Below are positions 34,630 to 43,024 of a DNA stretch of 64,000 bases, in pieces. Under the pieces are notes generated by a model that saw only the letters and a program-made list of their open reading frames with translations, did no database searches and was not told where the DNA came from. Source of the stretch: Ruthenibacterium lactatiformans (GTDB lineage Bacteria > Bacillota > Clostridia > Oscillospirales > Ruminococcaceae); contig NZ_JXXK01000013.1 of the NCBI RefSeq assembly GCF_000949455.1, forward strand, positions 37,737-101,736, read 5' to 3'. The translations under genes were made by a program, and so were the position numbers. Numbering within the stretch: the first letter of the stretch is position 1; each line of letters opens with the position of its first letter.

Positions 34630-35235
34630 ATGGAGCTGTATCCCTTTAATGCGCTGCTCGCGCGCATGAAATACATCGCCCGGTGGGGCCTGATGCGCGC
34701 CGCGCGCACGGAATCCCTCAGCGAGCACACTGCGGACGCCGCCATTCTGGCGCACACGCTGTGCCTTGTCTCTCAAACTATCTTTGGCACGGATGTGCGC
34801 CCTGAAACCGTAGCCGTCGCCGCTTTGTACCACGACGCCAGCGAAATTCTGACCGGGGACATGCCCACGCCCGTCAAATACAAAAGTGAGCCGCTGCGCG
34901 CAGCCTACAAGGCTGTGGAGGCCGACGCGGCCCACACGCTGGGCGCTCTGCTGCCCGACGCGGTGCGCGCCGGCATGGACGGCTATCTCTCAGGCGGTAT
35001 CCTTACGCAGAAAGAGCGCCAGCTTCTGAAAGCTGCGGACAGGCTCTCCGCACTCATCAAATGCGTCGAGGAGGAAAACGCGGGCAACCGGGAATTTACA
35101 GGTGCGCGCGCTCAGCAGACGGCGGCGCTGGCCGCCATGGAATGCCCGGAGGCGGATTACTTCATGCAGCATATGCTGCCCTGCTATGACTGGACGCTGG
35201 ACGAGCTTTCCGCCGGGGGGCCGCAGCCCGGCTGA
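34630..35235 (+). CDS. YfbR-like 5'-deoxynucleotidase (HD domain)
   Basis: A 201-residue HD-domain phosphohydrolase. Like E. coli YfbR (199 residues), it has ARWGLMRAARTESLSEHTADAA with the first metal His, LYHDASEILTGDMPTPVKY with the HD pair, and LLKAADRLSALIKCVEE with the last Asp. YfbR removes phosphate from deoxynucleoside monophosphates. The ATG at 34630 follows GCGAGGAAAAAATTGCA. It stands alone between the divergent yfhO gene and the convergent dihydrouridine synthase. Confidence 0.92.
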   Translation: MELYPFNALLARMKYIARWGLMRAARTESLSEHTADAAILAHTLCLVSQTIFGTDVRPETVAVAALYHDASEILTGDMPTPVKYKSEPLRAAYKAVEADAAHTLGALLPDAVRAGMDGYLSGGILTQKERQLLKAADRLSALIKCVEEENAGNREFTGARAQQTAALAAMECPEADYFMQHMLPCYDWTLDELSAGGPQPG

Positions 35236-35244
35236 GCGCCGTCT

Positions 35245-36237
35245 TCAGCGCGTTTCCCGCTGAAGCTCCCACGCGTGCTCGATCACACGGTCCAGGTCCG
35301 TAAAATGCAGCATGCCGCAGCATTCCCGCCGCAGCGTTGCCGCGCCGCGCAGCCCATGCATATACCAGGCGGCGTGCGTGCGCGCCTGCTGCATGGCGAT
35401 ATATTCGCCCTTGTCCTCGCACATATCGTAGATATGCCGGCGCAGCACACGGAACCGCTCGTGCAGGCTGGGCGGTGGGGGAACCTCCCGGCACTCCATT
35501 GCCGCGGCGATCTGCCCGAACAGCCATGGGTTTCCCATGGCTCCGCGCCCCACGGCCACGCCGTCGCACCCCGTGGCCGCCAGCAGCGCCAGCGCGCTTT
35601 CCGCGTCCGTCACGTCGCCGTTGGCCAGCACAGGGATATCCACAGCCGCCTTGATCTTCGCGATCTCCTCCGGGTGAATGCCGGGATTGTACATCTCGGC
35701 ACGGGTGCGTCCGTGCACCGTCAGCAGCGCGGCGCCCGCGTCCGCGCAGCGCCTGGCCACTTCCAGGCCCGTCATCGTGTCGGCGTCCCAGCCGATGCGC
35801 AGCTTCACCGTAACGGGCACATCGGCCGGCGCCGCGTCCCGCACGGCTCGGGCAATGGCCCCGGCCAGCGGCGGGTCCTTCAGAAGCGCGCTGCCCGCTC
35901 CCGGCCCCGCGATCTTTGGCGCGGGACAGCCCATGTTGATGTCGATAAAATCAAAGGGCATTTTGCCGCGCATATCGCAAATAAGGCGCGCCGCCTCGGC
36001 CATCACGTCCGGCTGCGCGCCGAACAGCTGCACGCCGAAGGGCGCGTCCCCGCCCCCGCCGGCCATCAGCCGCGGGCTTTTTTTGTCGCCCATTGTCAAA
36101 GCCTTTGCGCTCACCATCTCGCTGACGGTGCATACCGCTCCGTGGGCGGCGCACAGGCGGCGCATCGTCGTGTCCGTCGCGCCCGCCATCGGCGCCAAAG
36201 ACGCGCCCTTTGCCAGAGTAAATCGTCCCAACTGCAT
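35245..36237 (-). CDS. dusB: tRNA-dihydrouridine synthase (DusB type)
   Basis: A 330-residue FMN enzyme that reduces uridine in tRNA D-loops. Motifs: LAPMAGATDTTMRRLC at the flavin site, VQLFGAQP, DINMGCPAPKI with the catalytic Cys around residue 105, LRIGWD, VHGRTRAEMY and GDVTDAESA. Length and NMGCPAPK..GAGSALL agree with DusB. The ATG at 36237 has no strong ribosome binding site (the leader is AAGTTGGTTGATCT), so the start is less sure, though the protein begins exactly where homologues do. It is divergent from polA. Confidence 0.92.
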   Translation of the reverse strand: MQLGRFTLAKGASLAPMAGATDTTMRRLCAAHGAVCTVSEMVSAKALTMGDKKSPRLMAGGGGDAPFGVQLFGAQPDVMAEAARLICDMRGKMPFDFIDINMGCPAPKIAGPGAGSALLKDPPLAGAIARAVRDAAPADVPVTVKLRIGWDADTMTGLEVARRCADAGAALLTVHGRTRAEMYNPGIHPEEIAKIKAAVDIPVLANGDVTDAESALALLAATGCDGVAVGRGAMGNPWLFGQIAAAMECREVPPPPSLHERFRVLRRHIYDMCEDKGEYIAMQQARTHAAWYMHGLRGAATLRRECCGMLHFTDLDRVIEHAWELQRETR

Positions 36238-36324
36238 AGATCAACCAACTTTTTTGTATTTGGAAAAGCGCTCTGCGGGAAGACGCCGGCCGTCCGGCAC
36301 TTCCGAGCGATATCTTTGTTATTG

Positions 36325-36349
36325 TACCATAAAATTTCATATTATGGTA
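36325..36349 (+). promoter_or_regulatory. Inverted repeat next to the polA -10 region
   Basis: TACCATAA (36325-36332) and TTATGGTA (36342-36349); a TATACT at 36348-36353 can serve as the -10 for polA, about 45 bases before its start. No good -35 is seen. Confidence 0.4.
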
Positions 36350-36396
36350 TACTATACAGGAACGTTTCACATTTGAAAATCACGGAGGATACTCTT

Positions 36397-38931
36397 TTGA
36401 AACTGCTTGTATTAGACGGCAACAGCATCGTCAACCGCGCGTTTTACGGCATCAAGCTGCTCACCACAAAGGACGGCCGCTTCACCAACGCCATCGTGGG
36501 GTTCATGAATATCCTGCTTAAGCTGGAAGCCGAGGAAAAACCGGACGAGGTAGCGGTCGCCTTTGACCTGAAAGCGCCCACCTTCCGCCACAAAATGTAC
36601 AGCGGCTACAAGGCTCAGCGCAAAGGAATGCCCGAAGAGCTGGCCGCCCAGCTTCCCGTGCTGAAAGAGCTGCTGGCGGACCTCGGCTACAAAATGGTGA
36701 CGTGCGAGGGCTACGAGGCCGACGATATTCTGGGCACGCTGGCCGCCGCCTGCGCTGCCCGCGGCGACGAATGCGCCATCGCAACCGGAGACAGGGACAG
36801 CCTGCAGCTTGTGGGGCCCCACACCCGCGTGCTTCTGGCCGGCACCCAGATGGGCCGCAGCGTTACCACCGTGATGGACGAGGCCGCCGTATTTGAAAAA
36901 TACGGCGTCAGGCCCCGCCAGCTCATCGAGGTGAAAAGCCTGATGGGCGACGCGTCGGACAACATTCCCGGCGTCGCGGGAGTGGGTGAAAAAACAGCCC
37001 TTGCCCTCATTCAGGATTTCGGCTCGCTGGCAGGCGTGTATGAAAACATCGACGACGCGCGCATCAAAAAAGGCGTGCGGGAAAAGCTGCTGCGGGACAA
37101 AGAACAGGCCGGGATGAGCCGCACGCTGGCCGAGATCGTGTGCAGCGCGCCCGTAAACGCCGCACCCGGCGCATACAAAAAAGACGCGCCGGACGCCCCT
37201 GCCGCCGCACGCCTGCTGACGGACCTTGAAATGTACGCCACGCTGGACAAGCTGCGCCTGCCCGCCGAAGCCGGGCCTCAGCAGCCCGGCTTTGACGATG
37301 CGCCCGCTGTCCCTCTGGTGGAGGCGGCCCCCCTGCCCGCGCTCACGGGCCCTGTCTATCTTTGCGCCGCCGGAGACGTGATGCTGGCCGTACAGGACGG
37401 AGCCGTATATTCCGCGGGGCTTGAGGATGAAGCGTTTTTGGCGCTGCTTGCAAATGAAGCCGCCGAAAAACGCTGTTTCGACGCAAAGCCGCTGTACCGC
37501 GCCTGCTTTGCCCACGGGCTTGCCGCCCAAAACATCACTTTCGACGCAAAGCTGGCCGCCTACCTGCTGAACCCAGCGGCCAGCGATTACACCGTGGCCC
37601 GCCTTGCTGCTGAATACGGCGTGCGCCCGGCGTTCAGCGCGCCCTGGCCCGAAGCCGGCGTGCTGGAAGAGCTGTGCGCAGTGCTGCGTGAAAAATGCGA
37701 TGCAGAAGGCATGGGCAAACTGCTGGACGACATCGAATTCCCGCTGTGCGAAGTGCTGGCCAGTATGGAGCACATCGGCATTCTGGTGGACAGGAACGGT
37801 ATTGAAGCCTTTGGGCAGGAGCTGCAGACGGCCCTCGGTGCAGAGCTTCGCGCCATCTATGATGAAGTAGGCTATGAGTTCAACGTCAACAGCCCCAAGC
37901 AGCTGGGCAAGGCGCTGTTTGAGGATCTTGGCCTGCCCACACGCAAAAAAACGAAAAGCGGTTATTCCACCAACGCCGAAACGCTGGAGAGCCTGCGGGA
38001 CTATTCCCCCGTCATCGGCCACATCCTGCAGTACCGAACCTACCAGAAGCTGAATTCCACCTATGTCGAGGGCCTGCTCAAGGTCGTGGGGGCGGACGGG
38101 CGCATCCATTCCACCTTCAACCAGACGGAGACCCGTACCGGCCGTATTTCCTCCGGCGAGCCCAATCTGCAGAATATCCCCGTGCGAACCGAGCTGGGCA
38201 GCCGCTTCCGCAAATATTTCATCGCGCCCCAGGGCGAAACGCTGCTGGACGCGGATTACAGCCAGATCGAACTGCGCCTTCTTGCGCACATCTCCGGCGA
38301 TGAAGCCATGTGCGAGGCGTTCCGTTCCGGCGCAGACATCCACCGCAGCACTGCGGCCAGAATCTACGGTCTGCCGCCGGAACAGGTCACGCCCGCGCTG
38401 CGTTCGTCCGCCAAGGCGGTCAACTTCGGCATCGTGTACGGCATCGGCGCGTTCAGCCTGTCCAAGGATATCGGCGTCAGCGTCAAGGAAGCCGACGCGT
38501 TCATCAAAAACTATTTCGCCAATTTCCCGGGCGTCAAAAAATATCTGGACGAGACCGTGGAGCAGGGCCGTGAAAACGGCTATGTAACAACGCTGTACGG
38601 CCGCCGCCGCACGCTGCCGGAGCTTGCCAGCAGCAATTTCAACGTGCGCAGCCTGGGCGAGCGCATGGCCATGAACACCCCCATCCAGGGCACCGCCGCG
38701 GATATCATCAAGCTGGCCATGGTGCGCGTATACCGCCGCCTGAAGGCCGAGGGCCTGCGCGCCCGCCTGATTCTGCAGGTGCACGACGAGCTGATCGTCG
38801 AATGTCCGGCTGAAGAAAAAGAGCGCGCGGCCAAAGTGCTGGGCGAGGAGATGCGCGGCGCGGCCGAGCTGCGGGTGCCGCTCTCCGCGGATGTAAACAG
38901 CGGTACGACATGGTATGCGGCCAAAGGTTGA
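36397..38931 (+). CDS. polA: DNA polymerase I
   Basis: An 844-residue polymerase for repair and Okazaki-fragment processing. Residues 1-290 are the 5'-3' exonuclease (LVLDGNSIVNRAFYG, GYEADDILGTL, GDRDSLQL, GVAGVGEKTA). The middle domain (about 310-470) lacks the DxE motif of the proofreading exonuclease, as in many Firmicutes. The polymerase domain has LLDADYSQIELRLLAHISGD, RSSAKAVNFGIVYG and LQVHDELIVE. The start is TTG at 36397 with ACGGAGGATACTCT upstream; no other in-frame start with a ribosome binding site exists, and the frame that stays open for 1.1 kb upstream is antisense to dusB. Confidence 0.97.
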   Translation: MKLLVLDGNSIVNRAFYGIKLLTTKDGRFTNAIVGFMNILLKLEAEEKPDEVAVAFDLKAPTFRHKMYSGYKAQRKGMPEELAAQLPVLKELLADLGYKMVTCEGYEADDILGTLAAACAARGDECAIATGDRDSLQLVGPHTRVLLAGTQMGRSVTTVMDEAAVFEKYGVRPRQLIEVKSLMGDASDNIPGVAGVGEKTALALIQDFGSLAGVYENIDDARIKKGVREKLLRDKEQAGMSRTLAEIVCSAPVNAAPGAYKKDAPDAPAAARLLTDLEMYATLDKLRLPAEAGPQQPGFDDAPAVPLVEAAPLPALTGPVYLCAAGDVMLAVQDGAVYSAGLEDEAFLALLANEAAEKRCFDAKPLYRACFAHGLAAQNITFDAKLAAYLLNPAASDYTVARLAAEYGVRPAFSAPWPEAGVLEELCAVLREKCDAEGMGKLLDDIEFPLCEVLASMEHIGILVDRNGIEAFGQELQTALGAELRAIYDEVGYEFNVNSPKQLGKALFEDLGLPTRKKTKSGYSTNAETLESLRDYSPVIGHILQYRTYQKLNSTYVEGLLKVVGADGRIHSTFNQTETRTGRISSGEPNLQNIPVRTELGSRFRKYFIAPQGETLLDADYSQIELRLLAHISGDEAMCEAFRSGADIHRSTAARIYGLPPEQVTPALRSSAKAVNFGIVYGIGAFSLSKDIGVSVKEADAFIKNYFANFPGVKKYLDETVEQGRENGYVTTLYGRRRTLPELASSNFNVRSLGERMAMNTPIQGTAADIIKLAMVRVYRRLKAEGLRARLILQVHDELIVECPAEEKERAAKVLGEEMRGAAELRVPLSADVNSGTTWYAAKG

Positions 38932-39004
38932 CGGCCCCCCCGCGTCCGCACGCCCGGCCCCGGCGGCCCCGGCAATGAAAGACAATGAAAAAAGGACGAA
39001 CGAT

Positions 39005-39475
39005 ATGCAGCAGGAAACAACGGCCCCCAGGGAGGCCGGCCCCATCCTCTGCCGCTTTATGCGGGAAACCGACGTGCCCGCGTGCGCGGCCATTGAAGCC
39101 TGCGCGGACGACGGCTGGAGCGAAGCCGCACTGCGCGAAGAGCTGGCGCAGGAAAACGCGCGCCTGTTTGTTGCCGAAGCCGAAGGAAAAGTCGCCGGGC
39201 TTGCGGTGTTCCAGCTCGTGTGCGGCGAGGCAAGCCTCTACGCCGTAAGCACTGCGCCCGCCTTTCGCCGCCAGGGCGTGGCACGGGCATTGCTGTCCTG
39301 GGCGTTCGCGGCGCTGTGCCTGCAGGGCGCGCAGGACGTGTTCCTGGAAGTGCGCGCCCAGAACAGCGCCGCGCAGGCGCTGTACCTCTCGCTCGGCTTT
39401 GTGCAGACGGGCCTGCGCCGGAACTTTTATGCAACGCCCGCGGATGACGCCGTGCTGATGCAGAAAACGCTGTAA
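39005..39475 (+). CDS. rimI: Ribosomal-protein-alanine N-acetyltransferase RimI
   Basis: A 156-residue GNAT enzyme. IRxA-like CRFMRETDVPACAAIEACAD at the start, YAVSTAPAFRRQGVARALLSWA with the acetyl-CoA loop RRQGVA, and VFLEVRAQNSAAQALYLSLGFVQTGLRRNFYATPADDAVLM (core: NSAAQALYLSLGFVQTGLR) are typical of RimI, which acetylates ribosomal protein S18. It is usually near tsaD in Firmicutes, as here (2.2 kb apart). The ATG at 39005 follows AAAAGGACGAACGAT. Confidence 0.88.
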   Translation: MQQETTAPREAGPILCRFMRETDVPACAAIEACADDGWSEAALREELAQENARLFVAEAEGKVAGLAVFQLVCGEASLYAVSTAPAFRRQGVARALLSWAFAALCLQGAQDVFLEVRAQNSAAQALYLSLGFVQTGLRRNFYATPADDAVLMQKTL

Positions 39476-39510
39476 CGGCGCGGCGGCCGCTTTTCCCGGG
39501 AGGTGCTTTT

Positions 39511-40038
39511 ACGGAACGGCAAATTTATCTGATCACGAGCGTGATGGCGGCGGGGAAGTCCACGACCGCCGAGGCCCTTGCGCTGAAGCTGGACAAATGC
39601 GTCCATCTGCGCGGCGACGTGTTCCGCCGGATGATTTCCTCCGGGCGGGAAGAAATGTCCGCAGCGCCCTCCGAAGAGGCCGTGCGCCAGCTTCATCTGC
39701 GGTACCGCCTGACGGCGGAGGCCGCGAAAACCTATTTCGACGGCGGCTTTTCCGTTGTGGTTCAAGACAACTATTACGGCGAAGCGCTGCCCCGTATGCT
39801 GCGGCTGCTGCAAGGTTATCCCGTAGAGGCCGTCGTCCTGTGCCCCAGCCTTGCCGCGGTGAAAGAGCGCGAGGAAAAACGGGCCAAGACGGGCTATACG
39901 GGCTTTTCGCCGGAAGCTCTTTACGACGCTTTTCTGGCGGAAACACCCCGCGTCGGCTTCTGGCTGGACAACACGAGCCTGTCGCCCGCACAGGCCGCGG
40001 ACGCGATACTTCGCCGCTGCGCCGGTGCAAACGGGTGA
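39511..40038 (+). CDS. P-loop nucleotide kinase-like protein, start codon uncertain (possibly ACG)
   Basis: A P-loop NTPase of about 175 residues resembling zeta-toxin/AAA_33-type small kinases. TERQIYLITSVMAAGKST is strand 1 plus Walker A; HLRGDVFRRMISSG and a late EEKRAKTGYTGF (lid) follow, and FWLDNTSLSP near the end is common in this group. The substrate is unknown. The first normal start (GTG 39541) would cut off strand 1. No ATG, GTG or TTG lies in frame between 39475 and 39541, yet GGGAGGTG at 39498-39505 sits five bases before an ACG at 39511, which I use as the provisional start; ATT 39523 or CTG 39529 are alternatives. No antitoxin partner is next to it. Confidence 0.7.
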   Translation, partial: TERQIYLITSVMAAGKSTTAEALALKLDKCVHLRGDVFRRMISSGREEMSAAPSEEAVRQLHLRYRLTAEAAKTYFDGGFSVVVQDNYYGEALPRMLRLLQGYPVEAVVLCPSLAAVKEREEKRAKTGYTGFSPEALYDAFLAETPRVGFWLDNTSLSPAQAADAILRRCAGANG

Positions 40039-40072
40039 CATGCCTCTCATCCGGAAAGGAAGGTATTTTTCT

Positions 40073-40855
40073 ATGGCAGACTGGAATTCCGAGCTTTACC
40101 TCAAATTCAAAGCGGAGCGCACACAGCCCGCGCACGACCTTGCCGCGCGCATCCCTTTGCGGGATGCGCGCAGCATTCTGGACATTGGCTGTGGGCCCGG
40201 CAACAGCACGGCCGCAGTGGCCGCGCGTTACCCCGGCGCGCGTGTACTGGGCGTGGACAGCTCCGAAAACATGGTGGCTGCGGCCTGTGCCGCACATCCG
40301 GAATTTGAATTTCGTGTGTGCGAGGCACCGCAGGGCCTGGACGCACTGGGCGGCGGCTTTGATATTGTATTTTCCAACGCGTGCCTGCAGTGGATCCCGG
40401 AGCACCGGACGCTGCTGCCCGCGCTGATGCGTCAGCTCCGTCCCGGCGGCGTGCTGGCTGTGCAGATCCCCGTGCAGCAAAGCCAGCCTATGCACAGGAT
40501 TATTGCTGAAACCGCCCGCCGGGAAAAATGGCGGACGGCCTTTCCCGCGCCGCCCCGCGCGTTCCACAATCTTCAGCAGAATGAATACTTCGATGTGCTT
40601 GGGGAGCTGACGCAGGAATTCACGATGTGGGAGATCACCTATTATCACCGCATGCCCAGCCATGCGGCCATGCTGGAGTGGTACCGGGCCACAGGTATGC
40701 GGCCCTATCTGGACAAGCTGAACAAGGCGCAGCAGGAAGAGTTCGAGCGCGACGTATCCGCTCAGCTTGTGCAGGCCTACCCCGCGCAGCGCAGCGGCGA
40801 GATCATCTTCCGCTTCCCGCGCCTGTTCTTCACAGCCGTGCGGCCCGGCGCGTAA
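40073..40855 (+). CDS. tam: Class I SAM methyltransferase, trans-aconitate 2-methyltransferase type
   Basis: A 260-residue cytoplasmic methyltransferase. WNSELYLKFKAERTQPAHDLAARIP at the start (core: YLKFKAERTQPAHDLAARI), ILDIGCGPGNSTAAVA as motif I, VLGVDSSENMV, and FDIVFSNACLQWIPEH are like Tam, which esterifies trans-aconitate. The C-terminal YYHRMPSHAAMLEWYRATGMRPYLDKL is also like Tam. The ATG at 40073 follows GGAAAGGAAGGTATTTTTCT; an earlier ATG at 40025 overlaps the previous gene. True substrate unproven. Confidence 0.88.
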   Translation: MADWNSELYLKFKAERTQPAHDLAARIPLRDARSILDIGCGPGNSTAAVAARYPGARVLGVDSSENMVAAACAAHPEFEFRVCEAPQGLDALGGGFDIVFSNACLQWIPEHRTLLPALMRQLRPGGVLAVQIPVQQSQPMHRIIAETARREKWRTAFPAPPRAFHNLQQNEYFDVLGELTQEFTMWEITYYHRMPSHAAMLEWYRATGMRPYLDKLNKAQQEEFERDVSAQLVQAYPAQRSGEIIFRFPRLFFTAVRPGA

Positions 40856-40869
40856 AAAGGGGCCGGAAT

Positions 40870-41139
40870 ATGAATGAAACGATCTACCGCTTTGAAGCGG
40901 TGCTGCAAAAAGTGCCGGACCTGAACGGCGCGTATGTGGAATTCCCCTACGATGTGCGCGCCGAATTCGGCAAGGGCCGCGTGAAGGTCCACGCTACTTT
41001 CGACGGCCAGCCCTATGACGGCAGCCTCGTGCGCATGGGCACCCCCGGGCACATCCTCGGCGTGCGCAGAGACATCCGCGCGAAGATCGGAAAGCAGCCC
41101 GGCGACGTGGTTTCCGTCACTGTACAGGAACGGCAATGA
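40870..41139 (+). CDS. DUF1905 domain protein
   Basis: An 89-residue beta-barrel protein of the DUF1905 family, about the size of the bare domain. Typical parts: YRFEAVLQKVPDLNGAYVEFPYDV, FGKGRVKVHATFDGQPYDGSL (core: GRVKVHATFDGQPYDGSLV), MGTPGHILGVRRDIRAKIGK and GDVVSVTV. Function unknown. The ATG at 40870 follows AAAAGGGGCCGGAAT, 14 bases after the methyltransferase, so it is likely in the same transcript. Confidence 0.92.
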   Translation: MNETIYRFEAVLQKVPDLNGAYVEFPYDVRAEFGKGRVKVHATFDGQPYDGSLVRMGTPGHILGVRRDIRAKIGKQPGDVVSVTVQERQ

Positions 41140-41174
41140 CCCGTTTTTCATTGTTTTCAAAGGAGGACGCCGCA

Positions 41175-41705
41175 ATGAAAAAGAACCTCTTTCGCTCCCG
41201 CCTTTTCCTCTGTGCACCTGCGGCATTTTGCCTTTGCGCGGCCCTTTTGTGCGCCTGCTCCGCCCAGGGCAACGCTGTTCCTGCCTCCGTACATGAACAG
41301 GCGCTTGCGCAGTTGAAAGCGCAGGATGCTGAATTGCAGGCGCTCACCGAACAGGTGGCTGAATTGAAAGCCGCGCTCGCAGACGCGCAGCGTGCGGCCG
41401 TGTTGGAGGATACGCGAACCGAGCGGGAAAAGCGGCTCGCGGCCGATCTATACGCCCACCCTGAGCTGATTCCCATCGAGGGAACGCTGGGCGGAACCAT
41501 GCGCTTTTCCCCGGATGAGAGCGCCGTCCGTGTGCTTTCCACCGCAAGCTATATGCCGCTGGTATACGCCTATGCCGAGGACGGCCACACCGCGGTAAAC
41601 CTTTTGTTCCGCTTTGAAAACGCGGCGGACGGCGCGCTGAAATGGCGCTGTGTCGCTTACGACTATGGCGGCGGGCTTACGCTGTTGGAGCCGCAGGCCG
41701 AATAA
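41175..41705 (+). CDS. Hypothetical lipoprotein with coiled coil
   Basis: A 176-residue exported protein. A signal peptide (KKNLFRSRLFLCAPAAFCL) ends in a lipobox-like LCAC, so it is probably lipid-anchored at Cys27 or close by. Residues 35-85 are a heptad-rich coiled coil (ALAQLKAQDAELQALTEQVA), and the last ~80 residues are likely beta-rich (TASYMPLVYAYAEDGH). I know no function. The ATG at 41175 follows AAAGGAGGACGCCGCA; the longer frame from 41136 was rejected. It precedes tsaD by 19 bases. Confidence 0.82.
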   Translation: MKKNLFRSRLFLCAPAAFCLCAALLCACSAQGNAVPASVHEQALAQLKAQDAELQALTEQVAELKAALADAQRAAVLEDTRTEREKRLAADLYAHPELIPIEGTLGGTMRFSPDESAVRVLSTASYMPLVYAYAEDGHTAVNLLFRFENAADGALKWRCVAYDYGGGLTLLEPQAE

Positions 41706-41724
41706 ACCGACAAGGAAGTTTTAT

Positions 41725-42732
41725 ATGTATATTTTGGGAATCGAATCCAGCTGTGACGATACCTGCGCCGCCGTCGTGAAGGACGGACGGGAGCTTCTTT
41801 CAAATTGCGTGGCCTCCAGCGCCGCAGAGCAAAATCTTTACGGCGGCGTGGTGCCGGAGATTGCAAGCCGCCGCCACATCGAGCATATCTCTCAGGTGGC
41901 GCGGGCCGCGCTGGACGAAGCGGGCACGGCGCTGGATGAAATCGGCGGCGTGGCGGTCACCTTTGCGCCCGGGCTCATCGGCGCGGTGCTGGTGGGCCTG
42001 AATTTTGCAAAAGGCCTCGCGCTTTCTGCGCAAAAACCACTCATCCCCGTGCACCATCTGCGCGGACATATCGCAGCGCTGTACCTGACGCACCCCGAGC
42101 TGGAGCCGCCGTTTTTATGCCTCGTTGCCAGCGGCGGGCACAGCCATATCGTGCGGGTGCAGGACTACACCCATTTCGAGGTCCTTGGCCGGACGGTGGA
42201 CGACGCAGCCGGCGAAGCCTTCGACAAGGTGGCGCGCACGCTGGGGCTGGGCTATCCCGGCGGCCCGGCGGTGAGCCGGGCCGCCCAAACGGGCGATTCC
42301 AAAGCTTATCCCCTGCCCACGCCCCATGTAGAGGGCCCGTACAACGTCAGCTTCTCCGGTCTGAAAACAGCTGTGCTCAATCTTGTGAACAAAGCGCAGA
42401 TGAAAGGAGAACGTGTGAACGTGGCCGATATGGCCGCCAGCTTCCAGTTCCGCATCACGGACATTCTGGCCGAAAAGCTGCTGCTGGCCGCGCAGGATAC
42501 CGGCGCAAAGCAGATCTGCATCGCAGGCGGCGTGGCCGCCAACGGCCTGCTGCGGGAGACGCTTGCCGCGGGCGCGAAGAAGCTGGGCGCGCGGCTGTAT
42601 CTGCCGGAACTCCAGCTCTGCGGCGACAACGCCGCCATGGTGGCCGCACAGGGCTTTTACGAATACCGGGCGGGCAATACCGCCGGCCTAAATCTTAACG
42701 GCCTTGCCACGCTGGGCATCGATTACCTCTGA
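41725..42732 (+). CDS. tsaD: tRNA N6-threonylcarbamoyladenosine transferase TsaD
   Basis: A 335-residue ASKHA-fold enzyme that completes the t6A37 modification in tRNAs reading ANN codons. ILGIESSCDDTCAAVV at the start, VVPEIASRRHIEHI, GLIGAVLVGLNFAKGLA, and the metal-binding HHLRGH at residues 112-117 are family hallmarks, as are FCLVASGGHSHI-like FLCLVASGGHSHIV and AGGVAANGLLRE. The ATG at 41725 follows AAGGAAGTTTTAT. Its partners tsaB and tsaE are not in the window; rimI is. Confidence 0.97.
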   Translation: MYILGIESSCDDTCAAVVKDGRELLSNCVASSAAEQNLYGGVVPEIASRRHIEHISQVARAALDEAGTALDEIGGVAVTFAPGLIGAVLVGLNFAKGLALSAQKPLIPVHHLRGHIAALYLTHPELEPPFLCLVASGGHSHIVRVQDYTHFEVLGRTVDDAAGEAFDKVARTLGLGYPGGPAVSRAAQTGDSKAYPLPTPHVEGPYNVSFSGLKTAVLNLVNKAQMKGERVNVADMAASFQFRITDILAEKLLLAAQDTGAKQICIAGGVAANGLLRETLAAGAKKLGARLYLPELQLCGDNAAMVAAQGFYEYRAGNTAGLNLNGLATLGIDYL

Positions 42733-42834
42733 ACTGCCGCCCCCATCGCATCAAATGAAAGCCGCCGCTTTCACGCAAGCCGTTCGGCCCACGGAAAACG
42801 GTGGTTTTTCTTTCCGACCTGGGTTCAGACGTTA

Positions 42835-42912
42835 CAGCCCGTCCCGCAGCCTTGATCCTGCAAGCGCCGGGCATGAAGTGCCCGTACGCGCATAAAGCGG
42901 CAGCTCCGCCTC
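42835..42912 (+). repeat. Structured intergenic repeat, copy 3
   Basis: Holds GTCCCGCAGCC, then CAAGCGCCGGGCATGAAG with TGCCCGTACGCGCATAAA and GGCAGCTCCGC. The same sequence of blocks occurs in the ntpI-ntpK gap (14440-14530) and partly near 26365-26425. The rest of the tsaD-MATE gap (42733-43024) shows no gene. Confidence 0.45.
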
Positions 42913-43024
42913 GGTATTTTATTGCTTCTCAATAAAAACCCCCGTGCAATCCACTCCGCTTTTCGATACAATATACCGTGTCGGCCAAACACTGCTCCGC
43001 CGATACGGGAAAGGAGTTGTTTTT

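Noticed and set aside
35275..36396. Upstream extension of polA by about 370 codons
   Set aside because: The region is antisense to dusB; the polymerase homology starts at the TTG at 36397, which has a ribosome binding site.
36412..39093. 893-codon open frame on the minus strand
   Set aside because: Antisense to polA and rimI; a product of high GC codon use, with no recognisable domain.
39511..40855. Toxin-antitoxin pair (zeta-like kinase with neighbour)
   Set aside because: The kinase-like protein has a P-loop, but the neighbours are rimI and a methyltransferase, not an antitoxin, and the gene lies in a housekeeping cluster.
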